From CAWFFV01 sp963814985 (lineage in GTDB: Bacteria > Chloroflexota > Ktedonobacteria > Ktedonobacterales > Ktedonobacteraceae): a stretch of 64,000 nt of DNA. The notes beneath the pieces were generated by a model. That model was not told where the DNA came from and did not search any database. It saw nothing but the letters and a program-made list of their open reading frames with translations. Location: NCBI GenBank assembly GCA_963814985.1, contig CAWFFV010000018.1:124001-188000 (forward strand), read 5' to 3'. Below, one piece after another: positions 45,062 to 53,624 of this stretch. How positions within the stretch are numbered: position 1 is the stretch's first letter; each line of letters begins with the position of its first letter. The position numbers and the translations under genes are program-made.

Positions 45062-47041
45062 ATGCACGATCAGCAAATCAGGCTCAATGCGCATATTATT
45101 GAGCAACTCGACACTGCGCCAGTCGGCCATGCCGTACGCGTTACAGTGATCCAGGGGGGACGTAGCAAGAACGGTTACTCGTATAACGAGGACGCCTTAC
45201 AAAGCATTGCACAGATGATCGAAGGAGCGCAGGCCTACGCTGATCATGCCCGTACGGATGCTGACAACACTACTCGCAGTGTACGTGACGTCGTTGGCTT
45301 CTACCATGATGCGCAATATATCACAGGCACACCACAAGGGCCAGGCCGCGTAGATGCAACGTTGCATATCTTCGAGGCCGCCGATTGGCTCTGGTCAATT
45401 ATCAAAGAGGCATGTCTGCTTGCACGTCCAGAACTCATTGGCCTGTCCATTGACATCTTTGGACAGTGGCAGGTAAACGAGGTAACAAAGCTCAAGGATG
45501 TAACACGTATTGTCTCACTCAATTCTTGCGACATTGTAACCAGACCGAGTGCAGGTGGAACCTTCCAGCGTCTACTCCACTCCCTATCCTCTCAACAAGG
45601 AGACAATTCTCCCATGAACGAACCCTCCACACCTCAGGCAACCACACCCATTCAGGAAAACCAGACTACCGATGCACAACGCCTGACTGAGCAACAACAA
45701 CTCAACAGCTTGATGCACGACCTTCAGCTTGAGCATGCACAGTTACGACTCGAACGGCGTTTGCTGGAAAGCATCTTACCTGAGCCAGTCCGTGCCTATG
45801 TTCGAGCACACTTTGCCGGGCGCATCTTCGAGTCGGGTGAACTGGAAACAGAGATCACAGCACAAACCGATATGCTTGCCGCACTCGCTGCACAGGGCTT
45901 GATTCGTGGCAATGGCTACGAAAAGCCTGCTGTAGGGCAGATGATTACTGAAGCAGATAAAGTGCAGGCTGCTTTTGACGCCATGTTTGGTCTCGAAGTG
46001 GACACAGCCCGGCTGGGCAATATTCGACCCTTCACCTCAATACGCGAAGCCTATGCACGCGTAAGCGGAGATGCTTCCGTTGTCGGCATCACAGGGCAAT
46101 CCACATTGGGCATGATCCGTGTCTCAGAGAGTGCCCCCATTACACGTATCAGCGAAGCCGACACCACCACAGCCAGCTTTTCATACCTGCTTGGCACCAG
46201 TATGAACAAGCGCCTGCTTAAGGATTATCAGGCATGGCCTGCCGAATGGGCAAAATTCTGTACAATAGCTCCAATCCGCGATTTTAAGCAGCAAACCCGT
46301 GTGCGCCTGGGAGCTTTTGGCAGTTTACCCATCGTTGCTGAAGATACTGCCTATACAGCAATCACGCTTACCGACTCTGCCGCTACCTATGTTCCCCAGA
46401 AACGCGGCAATCTGGTAACCGTCTCGCGAGAGACCATCATTAATGATGACCTCCAGGCCATCAAACAGATCCCCACAAAACTGGCAGTAGCAGCAGCCTA
46501 TACCCTTGCAGAGTTCGTATATAGCTTCTTGAGCAGCAATCCGAACATCTACGACGGCAATGCTCTGTTCACATCTGGAGCGCCACATAACAATCTTGGC
46601 TCGTCAGCGCTGAGCACAGCCGCACTGCAAACAGGCGTCACGGCCATGCGTGAGCAAACCAACTATGCCGGGAAGCGGCTCGGATTGCGTCCCAGATACC
46701 TGGTTGTGCCTGCCGAGTTAGAGTTTACCAGCATGGTCGTGACCAAATCAGCAGGCGTACCGGGATCGAACAATAACGATATCAACCCCATGCTGGGTTA
46801 TGTCACCCCTATCGTGTCACCGCAACTCACCAGTACCACCCAATGGTTTCTCGTCGCCGATCCACGCGAGATCGATACCATTGAGATCGGCTTTGTAGGT
46901 GGGCAGGTCAACCCGGTACTGTTTATTCAAGATAGCCCATTAATTGGATTGAACTTTTCGCAGGACGCAATCTCATATAAGGTCAGGCACGAATACGGAT
47001 CTTGTGTAACAGACTATCGAGGATTATACAGGGGAATTTAA
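45062..47041 (+). CDS. Fused prohead protease and major capsid protein
   Basis: 659 aa. Residues 1-175 resemble an HK97/Mu-type prohead protease: an N-terminal beta region, His62 in AYADHARTDADN and Ser129 in ELIGLSIDIFGQW as likely catalytic pair. Residues 185-270 are a Gln/Leu/Glu-rich helical segment like a scaffold (LTEQQQLNSLMHDLQLEHAQLRLERRLLES). From about 300 the sequence reads as an HK97-fold capsid protein, with PFTSIREAYARVSGD, KRGNLVTVSRETIIND and RPRYLVVPAELE near the middle and the end SYKVRHEYGSCVTDYRGLYRG. An internal ATG at 45614 has AAGGAG 11 nt upstream and could give scaffold plus capsid (475 aa) without the protease. Confidence 0.82.
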   Translation: MHDQQIRLNAHIIEQLDTAPVGHAVRVTVIQGGRSKNGYSYNEDALQSIAQMIEGAQAYADHARTDADNTTRSVRDVVGFYHDAQYITGTPQGPGRVDATLHIFEAADWLWSIIKEACLLARPELIGLSIDIFGQWQVNEVTKLKDVTRIVSLNSCDIVTRPSAGGTFQRLLHSLSSQQGDNSPMNEPSTPQATTPIQENQTTDAQRLTEQQQLNSLMHDLQLEHAQLRLERRLLESILPEPVRAYVRAHFAGRIFESGELETEITAQTDMLAALAAQGLIRGNGYEKPAVGQMITEADKVQAAFDAMFGLEVDTARLGNIRPFTSIREAYARVSGDASVVGITGQSTLGMIRVSESAPITRISEADTTTASFSYLLGTSMNKRLLKDYQAWPAEWAKFCTIAPIRDFKQQTRVRLGAFGSLPIVAEDTAYTAITLTDSAATYVPQKRGNLVTVSRETIINDDLQAIKQIPTKLAVAAAYTLAEFVYSFLSSNPNIYDGNALFTSGAPHNNLGSSALSTAALQTGVTAMREQTNYAGKRLGLRPRYLVVPAELEFTSMVVTKSAGVPGSNNNDINPMLGYVTPIVSPQLTSTTQWFLVADPREIDTIEIGFVGGQVNPVLFIQDSPLIGLNFSQDAISYKVRHEYGSCVTDYRGLYRGI

Positions 47042-47082
47042 GGGCCGTAGCTAATCACGACCCTATAGGAGTCTCATTTCTG

Positions 47083-48159
47083 ATGTCAGGATTTCTTAAC
47101 AACGATGGCTCCGAGCTGGTTGGGGCACTCAATCCCGGTGGCACAGGACAGGCCCTACAGGTTGACGGTTCGGGGAACCTCAAAGTCAATGCAACGATTA
47201 CTCCTGCCGCACAACAAAATGTGAATCTTGATCAGGTCAACGGTACGGCACTCTCCTCCGGAAACCCGGTGCCCATCAGCGGTTCAATCACGCTGGCAGA
47301 TCCTACAACACCAACCCAAAAGATGGCCGTGGATGCATCCGGGCGCATTGATATTGCCGATCGGTCAGGCCGCCTTGTTGGACATGTCACTGTGGATACA
47401 TTACCGAGCTTACCAACCGGCGCAAACACAATAGGCAATGTCGGTCTGGTCGCTGGCAGTGCATTGATTGGCGTGGTACAACTCGCTGATGGTACGACAA
47501 CCACACAGAAACTCGCTGTTGATGCTTCGGGACGCCTGACGCTTGTGCCTAACCAGACCATCAAAGTGGTCGATAGTGGGGGTAGTAATCAGCTTGCCAT
47601 TGATGCTTCGGGGCGCTTAACACTTGTGCCCAACCAGACGATAAATGTGGCACAGTGGAATGGTTCTGCACCCGGTTTGACCAACCCGGTCATCATGGAA
47701 GATCAGATTAGAGCATGGACGGTTAATGGGCAAAGCTTTAGTGCCACAACGAATAAGCAGACATCTGCCGGAGCGATCAATGCCGGATTCAGCATCTTCA
47801 ACCCGGTGGCAAGTGGCAAAACGTTAATCCTCTTCTCACTAAAATACACCATTGGCAACAACAGCTTTAATACACTCAACTTGACAACCACAGACCCGGC
47901 TTACGGCACATCTATCACACCCGTGAACAACAAAGCTGGAAGCGGCACCACAAGCATCGCCAGCGCAACGTTCACAAATACTAACGTCACCGGCGCAGGC
48001 ACAGTGAACGATGCAGTCGGCAGTGCATCAAATACGCAGGCCCAGGTATTACAGAACGGCGACATCCTGGTGGTACCATCCGGCAACGGGTTTGCATTCT
48101 ACCTGAACCTGTCAGGTGCTAATAGCTGGGTATGTAGTGCGGAATGGATTGAGATGTGA
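47083..48159 (+). CDS. Repeat-containing virion surface/tail-type protein
   Basis: 358 aa from ATG 47083 (MSGFLNNDGSELVGALNPGG), which has TAGGAG upstream. The N-terminal half carries repeated units of about 25-35 residues ending in LAVDASGRLTLVPNQTI, at least four times with variation (KMAVDASGRIDIADRSG, QLAIDASGRLTLVPNQTI). The C-terminal part is a Thr/Asn/Ser-rich beta domain (NTLNLTTTDPAYGTSITPVNN). Such repeats are common in capsid-decoration and fibre proteins. It sits right after the capsid gene. The function is an inference from position. Confidence 0.7.
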   Translation: MSGFLNNDGSELVGALNPGGTGQALQVDGSGNLKVNATITPAAQQNVNLDQVNGTALSSGNPVPISGSITLADPTTPTQKMAVDASGRIDIADRSGRLVGHVTVDTLPSLPTGANTIGNVGLVAGSALIGVVQLADGTTTTQKLAVDASGRLTLVPNQTIKVVDSGGSNQLAIDASGRLTLVPNQTINVAQWNGSAPGLTNPVIMEDQIRAWTVNGQSFSATTNKQTSAGAINAGFSIFNPVASGKTLILFSLKYTIGNNSFNTLNLTTTDPAYGTSITPVNNKAGSGTTSIASATFTNTNVTGAGTVNDAVGSASNTQAQVLQNGDILVVPSGNGFAFYLNLSGANSWVCSAEWIEM

Positions 48160-48201
48160 AATTAGTTCCTTGCAGCGCATAAGAAGAAAGGTTAACCAGA
48201 C

Positions 48202-48573
48202 ATGTTGGATATCCTCGAATTCAACTATGGCAGATATAATGGTGGACAAACGGCTCCCATCGGTTCATACCTTAACCCCCGCACACTATGCATCTTCCAA
48301 CAAACTGCTGACGGCGCTGTGCCAGCCGATGGCACATTTGTCAGAGTGGACCCCAGCGGCACACAAACATTTGCCAACATTGCCACCGCACTCAACACCC
48401 TCTTAGGAACAAGCTATACCTCAGGCAGTTTCCATGCCTGTGCAGGAGGCGATAATATCAGCAACCCGGGACAGATGTCCAACGACGCAATAAGGCCGCG
48501 TCTGGCGAGGGGCGCGGTTACAAGCCCGCCTGTTCCACACCAGGCCGCTCCACCCTTCGCGACCCGTATATAG
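48202..48573 (+). CDS. Small phage-associated protein, unknown
   Basis: 123 aa. ATG 48202 follows AGAAAGG. MLDILEFNYGRYNGGQTAPIGSYLNPRTLCIF resembles a short beta-rich structural protein; the last 35 residues (RPRLARGAVTSPPVPHQAAPPFATRI) are Pro/Ala/Arg-rich and look unlike the rest, so a frameshift near 48490 cannot be excluded. The next gene starts 11 bp later with GGGAG inside the gap. Confidence 0.55.
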   Translation: MLDILEFNYGRYNGGQTAPIGSYLNPRTLCIFQQTADGAVPADGTFVRVDPSGTQTFANIATALNTLLGTSYTSGSFHACAGGDNISNPGQMSNDAIRPRLARGAVTSPPVPHQAAPPFATRI

Positions 48574-48583
48574 GGAGCCAATC

Positions 48584-49177
48584 ATGGGACAGATCATCAA
48601 ACGCGGCATTCTAACCGGGTTCAATGCAACAAACTACACCGCCTCACTCCTCCTCATAGAAGCCACAAGCACCTTCTTGAATGGTGTACCAATGGCAACC
48701 CATATCGATGGCACCTCAGCCCAGATTGGAGCCTTCTGCGCGGTACTGTTCTTTGACGAGCAAAACCCCAGTGATGCCGTAGTCCTGGCCATCTATCCCA
48801 ATGGCTCACAGGGCGTACCCAGTCCCGCACCGGGTACGCTCACCCTCGTCACACCTGCACAACAGATCAGTAGCGCAACCATTAACACCGGAACTACGAA
48901 TACCTATACAATAGTAGGCAGCGGAGGCATCCCCACAGGAGCACTTGGCGTACTGTTCAAAGCTTACTTCACCTGTCCCGTCTCTCCGGCACATATCGAT
49001 CTGGCAGCACATGGAGGAGACCTGGGCAAAACATGTAGCATCGGCGATATCGCAACGAATAATCAGATCCTCAATGGTGGTGGATTGTTGCCACTCTCAA
49101 CAGATGGCAAGATTGACATCAAAGCCAACGGGGGAAATTGTACTGTGAATTTTTTCACCTATGGCTATCTTTTGTGA
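48584..49177 (+). CDS. Phage-associated beta-rich protein, unknown
   Basis: 197 aa. ATG 48584 has GGGAG 8 nt upstream. N-terminal block GQIIKRGILTGFNATNYTASLLLIEATSTFLNGVPMATHI resembles small domains found in phage tail or baseplate proteins that form beta barrels. The middle is a Thr/Gly-rich linker and the C-terminus a beta domain (NFFTYGYLL). No family recognised. The gene belongs to the uninterrupted virion operon. Confidence 0.6.
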   Translation: MGQIIKRGILTGFNATNYTASLLLIEATSTFLNGVPMATHIDGTSAQIGAFCAVLFFDEQNPSDAVVLAIYPNGSQGVPSPAPGTLTLVTPAQQISSATINTGTTNTYTIVGSGGIPTGALGVLFKAYFTCPVSPAHIDLAAHGGDLGKTCSIGDIATNNQILNGGGLLPLSTDGKIDIKANGGNCTVNFFTYGYLL

Positions 49178-49185
49178 GGTGTAGC

Positions 49186-49524
49186 ATGAATGATGAGGAC
49201 GAACAGCACGCTTTGATCGAACGCCTCAACCGTCAGATTGACACGATTGAGCAGACCATCACCACACTGATGGAAGATATAGATATCTCCGAGTTGAGCA
49301 ATGCTCAACGACTCAACTTCACCATTAAGCTGATGAGTCAGCATACCAGGGCATTGCAGTTGCACCAGCAGTGGAAGAAAGCTGATCCACGACGCCGCGA
49401 ACATATGCTGATCACTTCCCTGATGCGCAAGATGCGAGGAGAAGAGGAGACGGAAGATGGTACGCACTCTTACATCCACACTGACAGCAGCAGTCTCAGC
49501 CTTAACTCGTCGCCCTTCTCTTAG
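49186..49524 (+). CDS. Small coiled-coil phage-associated protein
   Basis: 112 aa from ATG 49186 after GAGG; an upstream extension of the frame overlaps the preceding gene and is not used. Almost entirely helical, with heptad-like spacing (HALIERLNRQIDTIEQTITTLMEDIDIS...NFTIKLMSQHTRALQLHQQW). The last 68 bp overlap the next gene, whose ribosome binding site lies inside it. A tail-assembly or scaffold role is possible; no homology recognised. Confidence 0.6.
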   Translation: MNDEDEQHALIERLNRQIDTIEQTITTLMEDIDISELSNAQRLNFTIKLMSQHTRALQLHQQWKKADPRRREHMLITSLMRKMRGEEETEDGTHSYIHTDSSSLSLNSSPFS

Positions 49525-51505
49525 TCTCAGTGCCGAAGACCATATCAACCACTTTGCCACGAGCATTACTGTCGGGAATACTGACACACTCAATGATGCA
49601 TGTGTTGCAGCAGATGGCTCCATCGTTCGTGTGCAACTTACCAGAGGCGGCACAGGCTTTAACCAGAATTTCCAGTTTCAACGGATCACTGATCCTACTC
49701 AGACCAGCCAGTGGCAGACCTGGACAACGTTTTCCGGTGGTAGCGGCAATATGTTCCAGGATGGTGGCTGTGCAGTCTCGACAAGCACAAGCACACTGCG
49801 CGCCTTTGCTCAGCGTGGCACAGGCGGCAATGATGTGTGGGTATGGACTTCGACCAACAACGGGGTAAGCTGGAGTGGACCTGTCTCGGTACTTCAGCCA
49901 CCAGGTGGAGCACTCACAAAAGGGATAGGTAGCGCTGGCAATAATGATGTGTTCTTTCTCTACGATGTGATAGGAGGAGAGGCTATCGGCTGCTCATTCT
50001 ACTCGGCTGGATGGAGCACATTACGTACCTGGACGCTGTCAACGATTGCTTATGGAGCGGGGTTAGCGGTCTGGTGGGATGGCACAATCTATTGGATTGC
50101 GTATAGCGATGGCTACACCTTATACGAGGCAACCTATCAGCCCGGTACTACAACCTGGACACAACTCCTACCAATCAGTCCGGCAACAAGTACAGCCATT
50201 GGACGAGCGTGGCCTAAGCTGGTGTTCTTCGACGGGCTGTATCAACTGGTCTGCATCGAGCTGGACAGTGGACTGTTAACAGGGACGGTATACAACTATC
50301 CCCGCATCCGACAGAGTGCAGATTTGTTACACTGGTCCAATGGCCTGATACGACACGAGATGACAACGCTATATGGGGCTATTCTGCTAAAGACGACCTT
50401 CCCCAGTCAGAGCCGGGCACGCTATGTGTCCGCCATTCAGAGTACAGTGCAACTCGATCAGGACTTCCAGCAGAGCGATACGACACAGTTTCTCGACCTG
50501 TCAGCTCATGTGCTGGAATATACAAGAGAAGAGCAGGTAAATACACCTGGGAAGCTCACGGTAACGCTGGAGAATACCAACTCGATTTTAACGTCTTTCG
50601 TAGCGACATACGGCACAACATATCAACCCATCGGACTCAATACATCGCTGGTACTTAGCGAAGGTTACAAGACTGGCAATCCACCCACAACCAGTGAGGT
50701 AGTTAAGGTCGGTACCTACCATATCAACCAGCTCGTCTTTGAGCGATCACCAGATATTCATCAGATCAAGCTGGTAGGCTATGACCTCTCGCGCAACCTG
50801 GATATGACCAATAGATATCAGGTGGGCTATAGCGGACAAACGCTGGCATGGCTGGTCACCGAGATCTGTGCCAGGGCCGGTCTCTTCGCAGTCTCGTTGC
50901 CAGGTACAGCACAAATGTCGCTGGTAGTGGGAGCGTTTATCTTGCACGCCGGACAGAGCTATCGACGTGCACTCGATGAACTGTGCCGTGTCTACTGGCT
51001 CGAATACTTTCTGGATCAGAACGAAACGATGCAGTTCCGCGAATTATCGAATGCAGATCCCAGTGTGTGGACCTATGCACCAGAAATTGAGACGCTGACA
51101 TTGGGCAACGACGACTTGCGGGGAAATCATGTGATAGTGTCAGGTAAACCTCCTGTGGGCGGACAGTTGGGAGCAATCACCAATGGCGAAGCCTACGACG
51201 ACACAAATGCACATGTTGTTGGCCTGGAAAGAGTTTTGCTGTATACCGATTCCAAGATCACAACAACGGCACAGTGCAATGCCAAAGCCAGTTTCTTGTT
51301 ACAGCAAGAGCAAAGGAAACAGATTACGCATACCGTCACGCTCCCAGAGAATCCGGCATTGCAATTGTTAGACCCGATCCAGCTTACCGATCAGAGTACT
51401 CCTCGTGGAACCGGACTCAGTACTACAGTACGCATTATAAAGGAGCAAGTGAGGTTTCAGGCTCCGGCCACGTTTCAAATGACACTTGAACTTGAGGGTC
51501 TATGA
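49457..51505 (+). CDS. Beta-propeller/tail-hub fusion protein
   Basis: 682 aa, the largest structural protein of the cassette. ATG 49457 follows GAGGAGACGGAAG. Residues about 30-330 look like a sialidase-type (BNR) propeller: repeats such as SQWQTWTTFSGG, DVWVWTSTNNGVSWSGPVSVLQPPGG and RQSADLLHWSNGLI. Residues about 345-682 look like a baseplate-hub or tail-tip domain (LEYTREEQVNTPGKLTVTLENTNS, VGYDLSRNLDMTNRYQVGYSGQTLAWLVTEICARAG, HAGQSYRRALDELCRVYWLEYFLDQNE, then IVSGKPPVGGQ-type beta repeats), in the style of gpD/gp27-like hubs. The propeller could bind a host-surface glycan. Both assignments are by pattern, not alignment. Confidence 0.65.
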   Translation: MVRTLTSTLTAAVSALTRRPSLSLSAEDHINHFATSITVGNTDTLNDACVAADGSIVRVQLTRGGTGFNQNFQFQRITDPTQTSQWQTWTTFSGGSGNMFQDGGCAVSTSTSTLRAFAQRGTGGNDVWVWTSTNNGVSWSGPVSVLQPPGGALTKGIGSAGNNDVFFLYDVIGGEAIGCSFYSAGWSTLRTWTLSTIAYGAGLAVWWDGTIYWIAYSDGYTLYEATYQPGTTTWTQLLPISPATSTAIGRAWPKLVFFDGLYQLVCIELDSGLLTGTVYNYPRIRQSADLLHWSNGLIRHEMTTLYGAILLKTTFPSQSRARYVSAIQSTVQLDQDFQQSDTTQFLDLSAHVLEYTREEQVNTPGKLTVTLENTNSILTSFVATYGTTYQPIGLNTSLVLSEGYKTGNPPTTSEVVKVGTYHINQLVFERSPDIHQIKLVGYDLSRNLDMTNRYQVGYSGQTLAWLVTEICARAGLFAVSLPGTAQMSLVVGAFILHAGQSYRRALDELCRVYWLEYFLDQNETMQFRELSNADPSVWTYAPEIETLTLGNDDLRGNHVIVSGKPPVGGQLGAITNGEAYDDTNAHVVGLERVLLYTDSKITTTAQCNAKASFLLQQEQRKQITHTVTLPENPALQLLDPIQLTDQSTPRGTGLSTTVRIIKEQVRFQAPATFQMTLELEGL

Positions 51506-51535
51506 TCCTACGACTATAAGAAAGGCAATATTCCC

Positions 51536-52622
51536 ATGCTCCTGAGCGATATCGAGACAGCGGTACGACAAGACTTGTTCGATCCGCTCGGTGGTCCTAA
51601 CCAGCGCTGGCAAACATCAGACATCGATCGCGCTATTGATAAAGCCATCGATCGCTACACAATGTATTATCCCAATATAGTCTTCACCGACATGCAAATG
51701 CAGCCCTATCAGCGTACCTATCCCTACCCACAAAGCTGGAATACTTCCTACCCTGTCTTATGGATTGAACGCGTATTATATCCCTTACAGGTCTATGGCA
51801 GTCAGTATGCCTCACCGTCGTTGGGCGCATCTCTGACCACTGCCGCCGGAACTGGCTTAGGGATAGGACTCTACCAATATGCTCAAACGTTCTTGACCCA
51901 GGGCGGCGAGACCACCCCAGGACCCATGACAGGCATCACTACAACCAGTGGTAACCAGCAAGTAGCATTAAGTAATATCCCCATCGCTCCAGTACAGCCA
52001 TTATTACCGGGCGTAGCAACAAACACAGTCATTGGCCGTAATCTGTACCGTACGCTCGTGGGTGGTTCCCTTCTGTACCTGCTTGCAACAATTCCCGACA
52101 ACACAACCTCTACATACACAGATACGTCGTCCGATAGTGCGCTAACAGGCAGGCCCAGACCTCCCAGTGTAAACAGCAGCGGTGTCATGGTCTGGCCGGC
52201 CTCCGAGCGTAATTTTGCCGAGTACTCGAATATGTACAATTCCAGCACAGCACTGGCAGCCGGAGGCAACCTGGGGATCATGGGATCAATAGGAGTAGGC
52301 AGCGGGCCAACCGGTACGCAGGCTCCAAGCTTTACACTGGCGCTCAGTAGCGCAGAATTGCCAAAGGATAATACGCTGCTGATGCGAGTCTTCTACGCAA
52401 CCAAAGCAACAACTCGACGCAACAGGGAGTACCATCCCGGAAGTTCATCGCGATGTTATTGTACTGGGAGCATGTGCCTATGCAATGGAAGCATATCAAG
52501 TAAGTACAAACGACAATTTCTCATTCCAGGACGGTGGGCTTAGAGATAAGATTGACGATAGCATGATACCCGAATCGTGGGCAACAGCAGCAAAGAATAA
52601 GATGCTGCAATTTAACCGATAG
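51536..52622 (+). CDS. Head-tail connector-like protein, one frameshift
   Basis: Begins MLLSDIETAVRQDLFDPLGG..RWQTSDIDRAIDKAIDRYTMYYPN, the pattern of phage adaptor/neck proteins that sit under the portal. The middle is Gly/Thr-rich. As written the frame ends at 52543 with an implausible Arg/Cys/Ser-rich tail. If one A is dropped near 52402 (GCAACCAAAGCAAC) it continues KQQLDATGSTIPEVHRDVIVLG, then ACAYAMEAYQVSTND...MLQFNR, to a stop at 52622, giving 361 aa. The restored end is clearly protein-like. The shift may be a sequencing error, a mutation or programmed frameshifting. Confidence 0.65.
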
Positions 52623-52732
52623 ATTAGAGGAAATAAAGGAACAACGTGACTTCTGCGGCCAGGCACGCACACATTGGGGGGATATCCCGATCCGCTGGAA
52701 CTGGCTGTAAGCAAAGGCGAGAACTTGAGGGG

Positions 52733-52836
52733 TGCAGGGTCTCCCTGCCGGGGTGTGCGGGTTGCCAAACTCTGGTGTCCCCAATTACTTCTTTTCTTCG
52801 TTATTGCCGCCTTCGGCGGCACAAAAGGGGAAGAAC
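52733..52836 (+). repeat. Hairpin-bearing intergenic repeat, copy 2
   Basis: Second copy of the unit at 44206-44295: GGGGTGCAGGGTCTCCCTGCCGGGG-type start, TGTCCCCAATTACTTCTT in the middle and GCCGCCTTCGGCGGC, a perfect stem with a TTC loop, followed by ACAAAAGGGG, which supplies the next gene's ribosome binding site. It has an extra 14-bp insertion compared with copy 1. Confidence 0.75.
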
Positions 52837-52839
52837 ATT

Positions 52840-53178
52840 ATGATCGATAATGTATACAACATCCTCAGCATTTTCTGTTTGATATTAACGCTCTGCGGTA
52901 TCTTCGGAGGTATCCTGGCTTTCCGCAACGGCTTTACCAGAACCGCCAACGAGGTACAGGAGCGTGTGATCAATGCACTGGAGAGCGAGATTACCACGCT
53001 GAGAATGCGCATCGAGGATGTCGAACGAGAGAACAATAGGTTACAGCAGACCATTCTGACCATTTGCGAGGCACTGAAAAAGCGTGGTCTTGCCGTGAGC
53101 ATAGACGGGAATCTTGTGAGCATTAGTGACGGCAAGGACACACATTCGATGCGTATCCAGGCCGCAGGGGAACTATAA
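52840..53178 (+). CDS. Small membrane-anchored coiled-coil protein
   Basis: 112 aa from ATG 52840 with GGGGAAG upstream; the longer open frame reads through the hairpin repeat and is not used. One transmembrane helix at residues 6-28 (NILSIFCLILTLCGIFGGILAF), then a coiled coil to about 85 (VQERVINALESEITTLRMRIEDVERENNRLQQTILTICEALKKR) and a short soluble end. In a virion cassette this shape would suit a holin- or spanin-like or membrane-docking protein, but no family is recognised. The stop overlaps the next start (TAATG). Confidence 0.65.
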   Translation: MIDNVYNILSIFCLILTLCGIFGGILAFRNGFTRTANEVQERVINALESEITTLRMRIEDVERENNRLQQTILTICEALKKRGLAVSIDGNLVSISDGKDTHSMRIQAAGEL

Positions 53179-53618
53179 TGGCTCAAATTGGTATCGACGC
53201 GGAAATAATTTTGGATGGTACAGGCTACTTTGTCAAGCCGGGAACCTATACAGTCAAGCAACCTCGTATAAGGAAGGCAACTGTACGCGCTGATGGATCG
53301 CTGGCCTATGTAGATCTGGGACCTGGGAAACGTCTATGGAGTATGGTCATCCTGGCAAGAAACGAACTGCTCAAATACGATGGCACGCTTACCGGAACCA
53401 CAGGTCAGCAGTACCGCGATGCCCTGCGAACCAGCTACACCAGCAGTGTGGGAACCACCATAAACTTTACCGATCCACTCAACGGCACTGCCATCGCGGT
53501 ACACTTCGAGAGTTTCGAAGAGAAAATCATAGATCTGCATAGTCAGATCATTGCAGTGGCAACAGGAGGCAACCTGAGCGGATCATACGAAGTAACGATT
53601 AGCTTATTGGAAGCATAA
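53178..53618 (+). CDS. Tail-tube/tail-component-like protein
   Basis: 146 aa. Predominantly beta: MAQIGIDAEIILDGTGYFVKPGTYTVKQPRIRKATVRADGS, then GKRLWSMVILARNELLKYDG and SGSYEVTISLLEA. Size and strand-rich pattern resemble small tail-tube or tail-terminator proteins of siphophages, but the match is by impression only. It starts within the stop codon of the preceding gene and ends 6 bp before the terminase gene. Confidence 0.55.
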   Translation: MAQIGIDAEIILDGTGYFVKPGTYTVKQPRIRKATVRADGSLAYVDLGPGKRLWSMVILARNELLKYDGTLTGTTGQQYRDALRTSYTSSVGTTINFTDPLNGTAIAVHFESFEEKIIDLHSQIIAVATGGNLSGSYEVTISLLEA

Positions 53619-53624
53619 TGAACA

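Noticed and set aside
52646..52843. 65-codon frame starting at a GTG before the hairpin repeat
   Set aside because: It reads straight through the duplicated hairpin unit, which is non-coding in its other copy.
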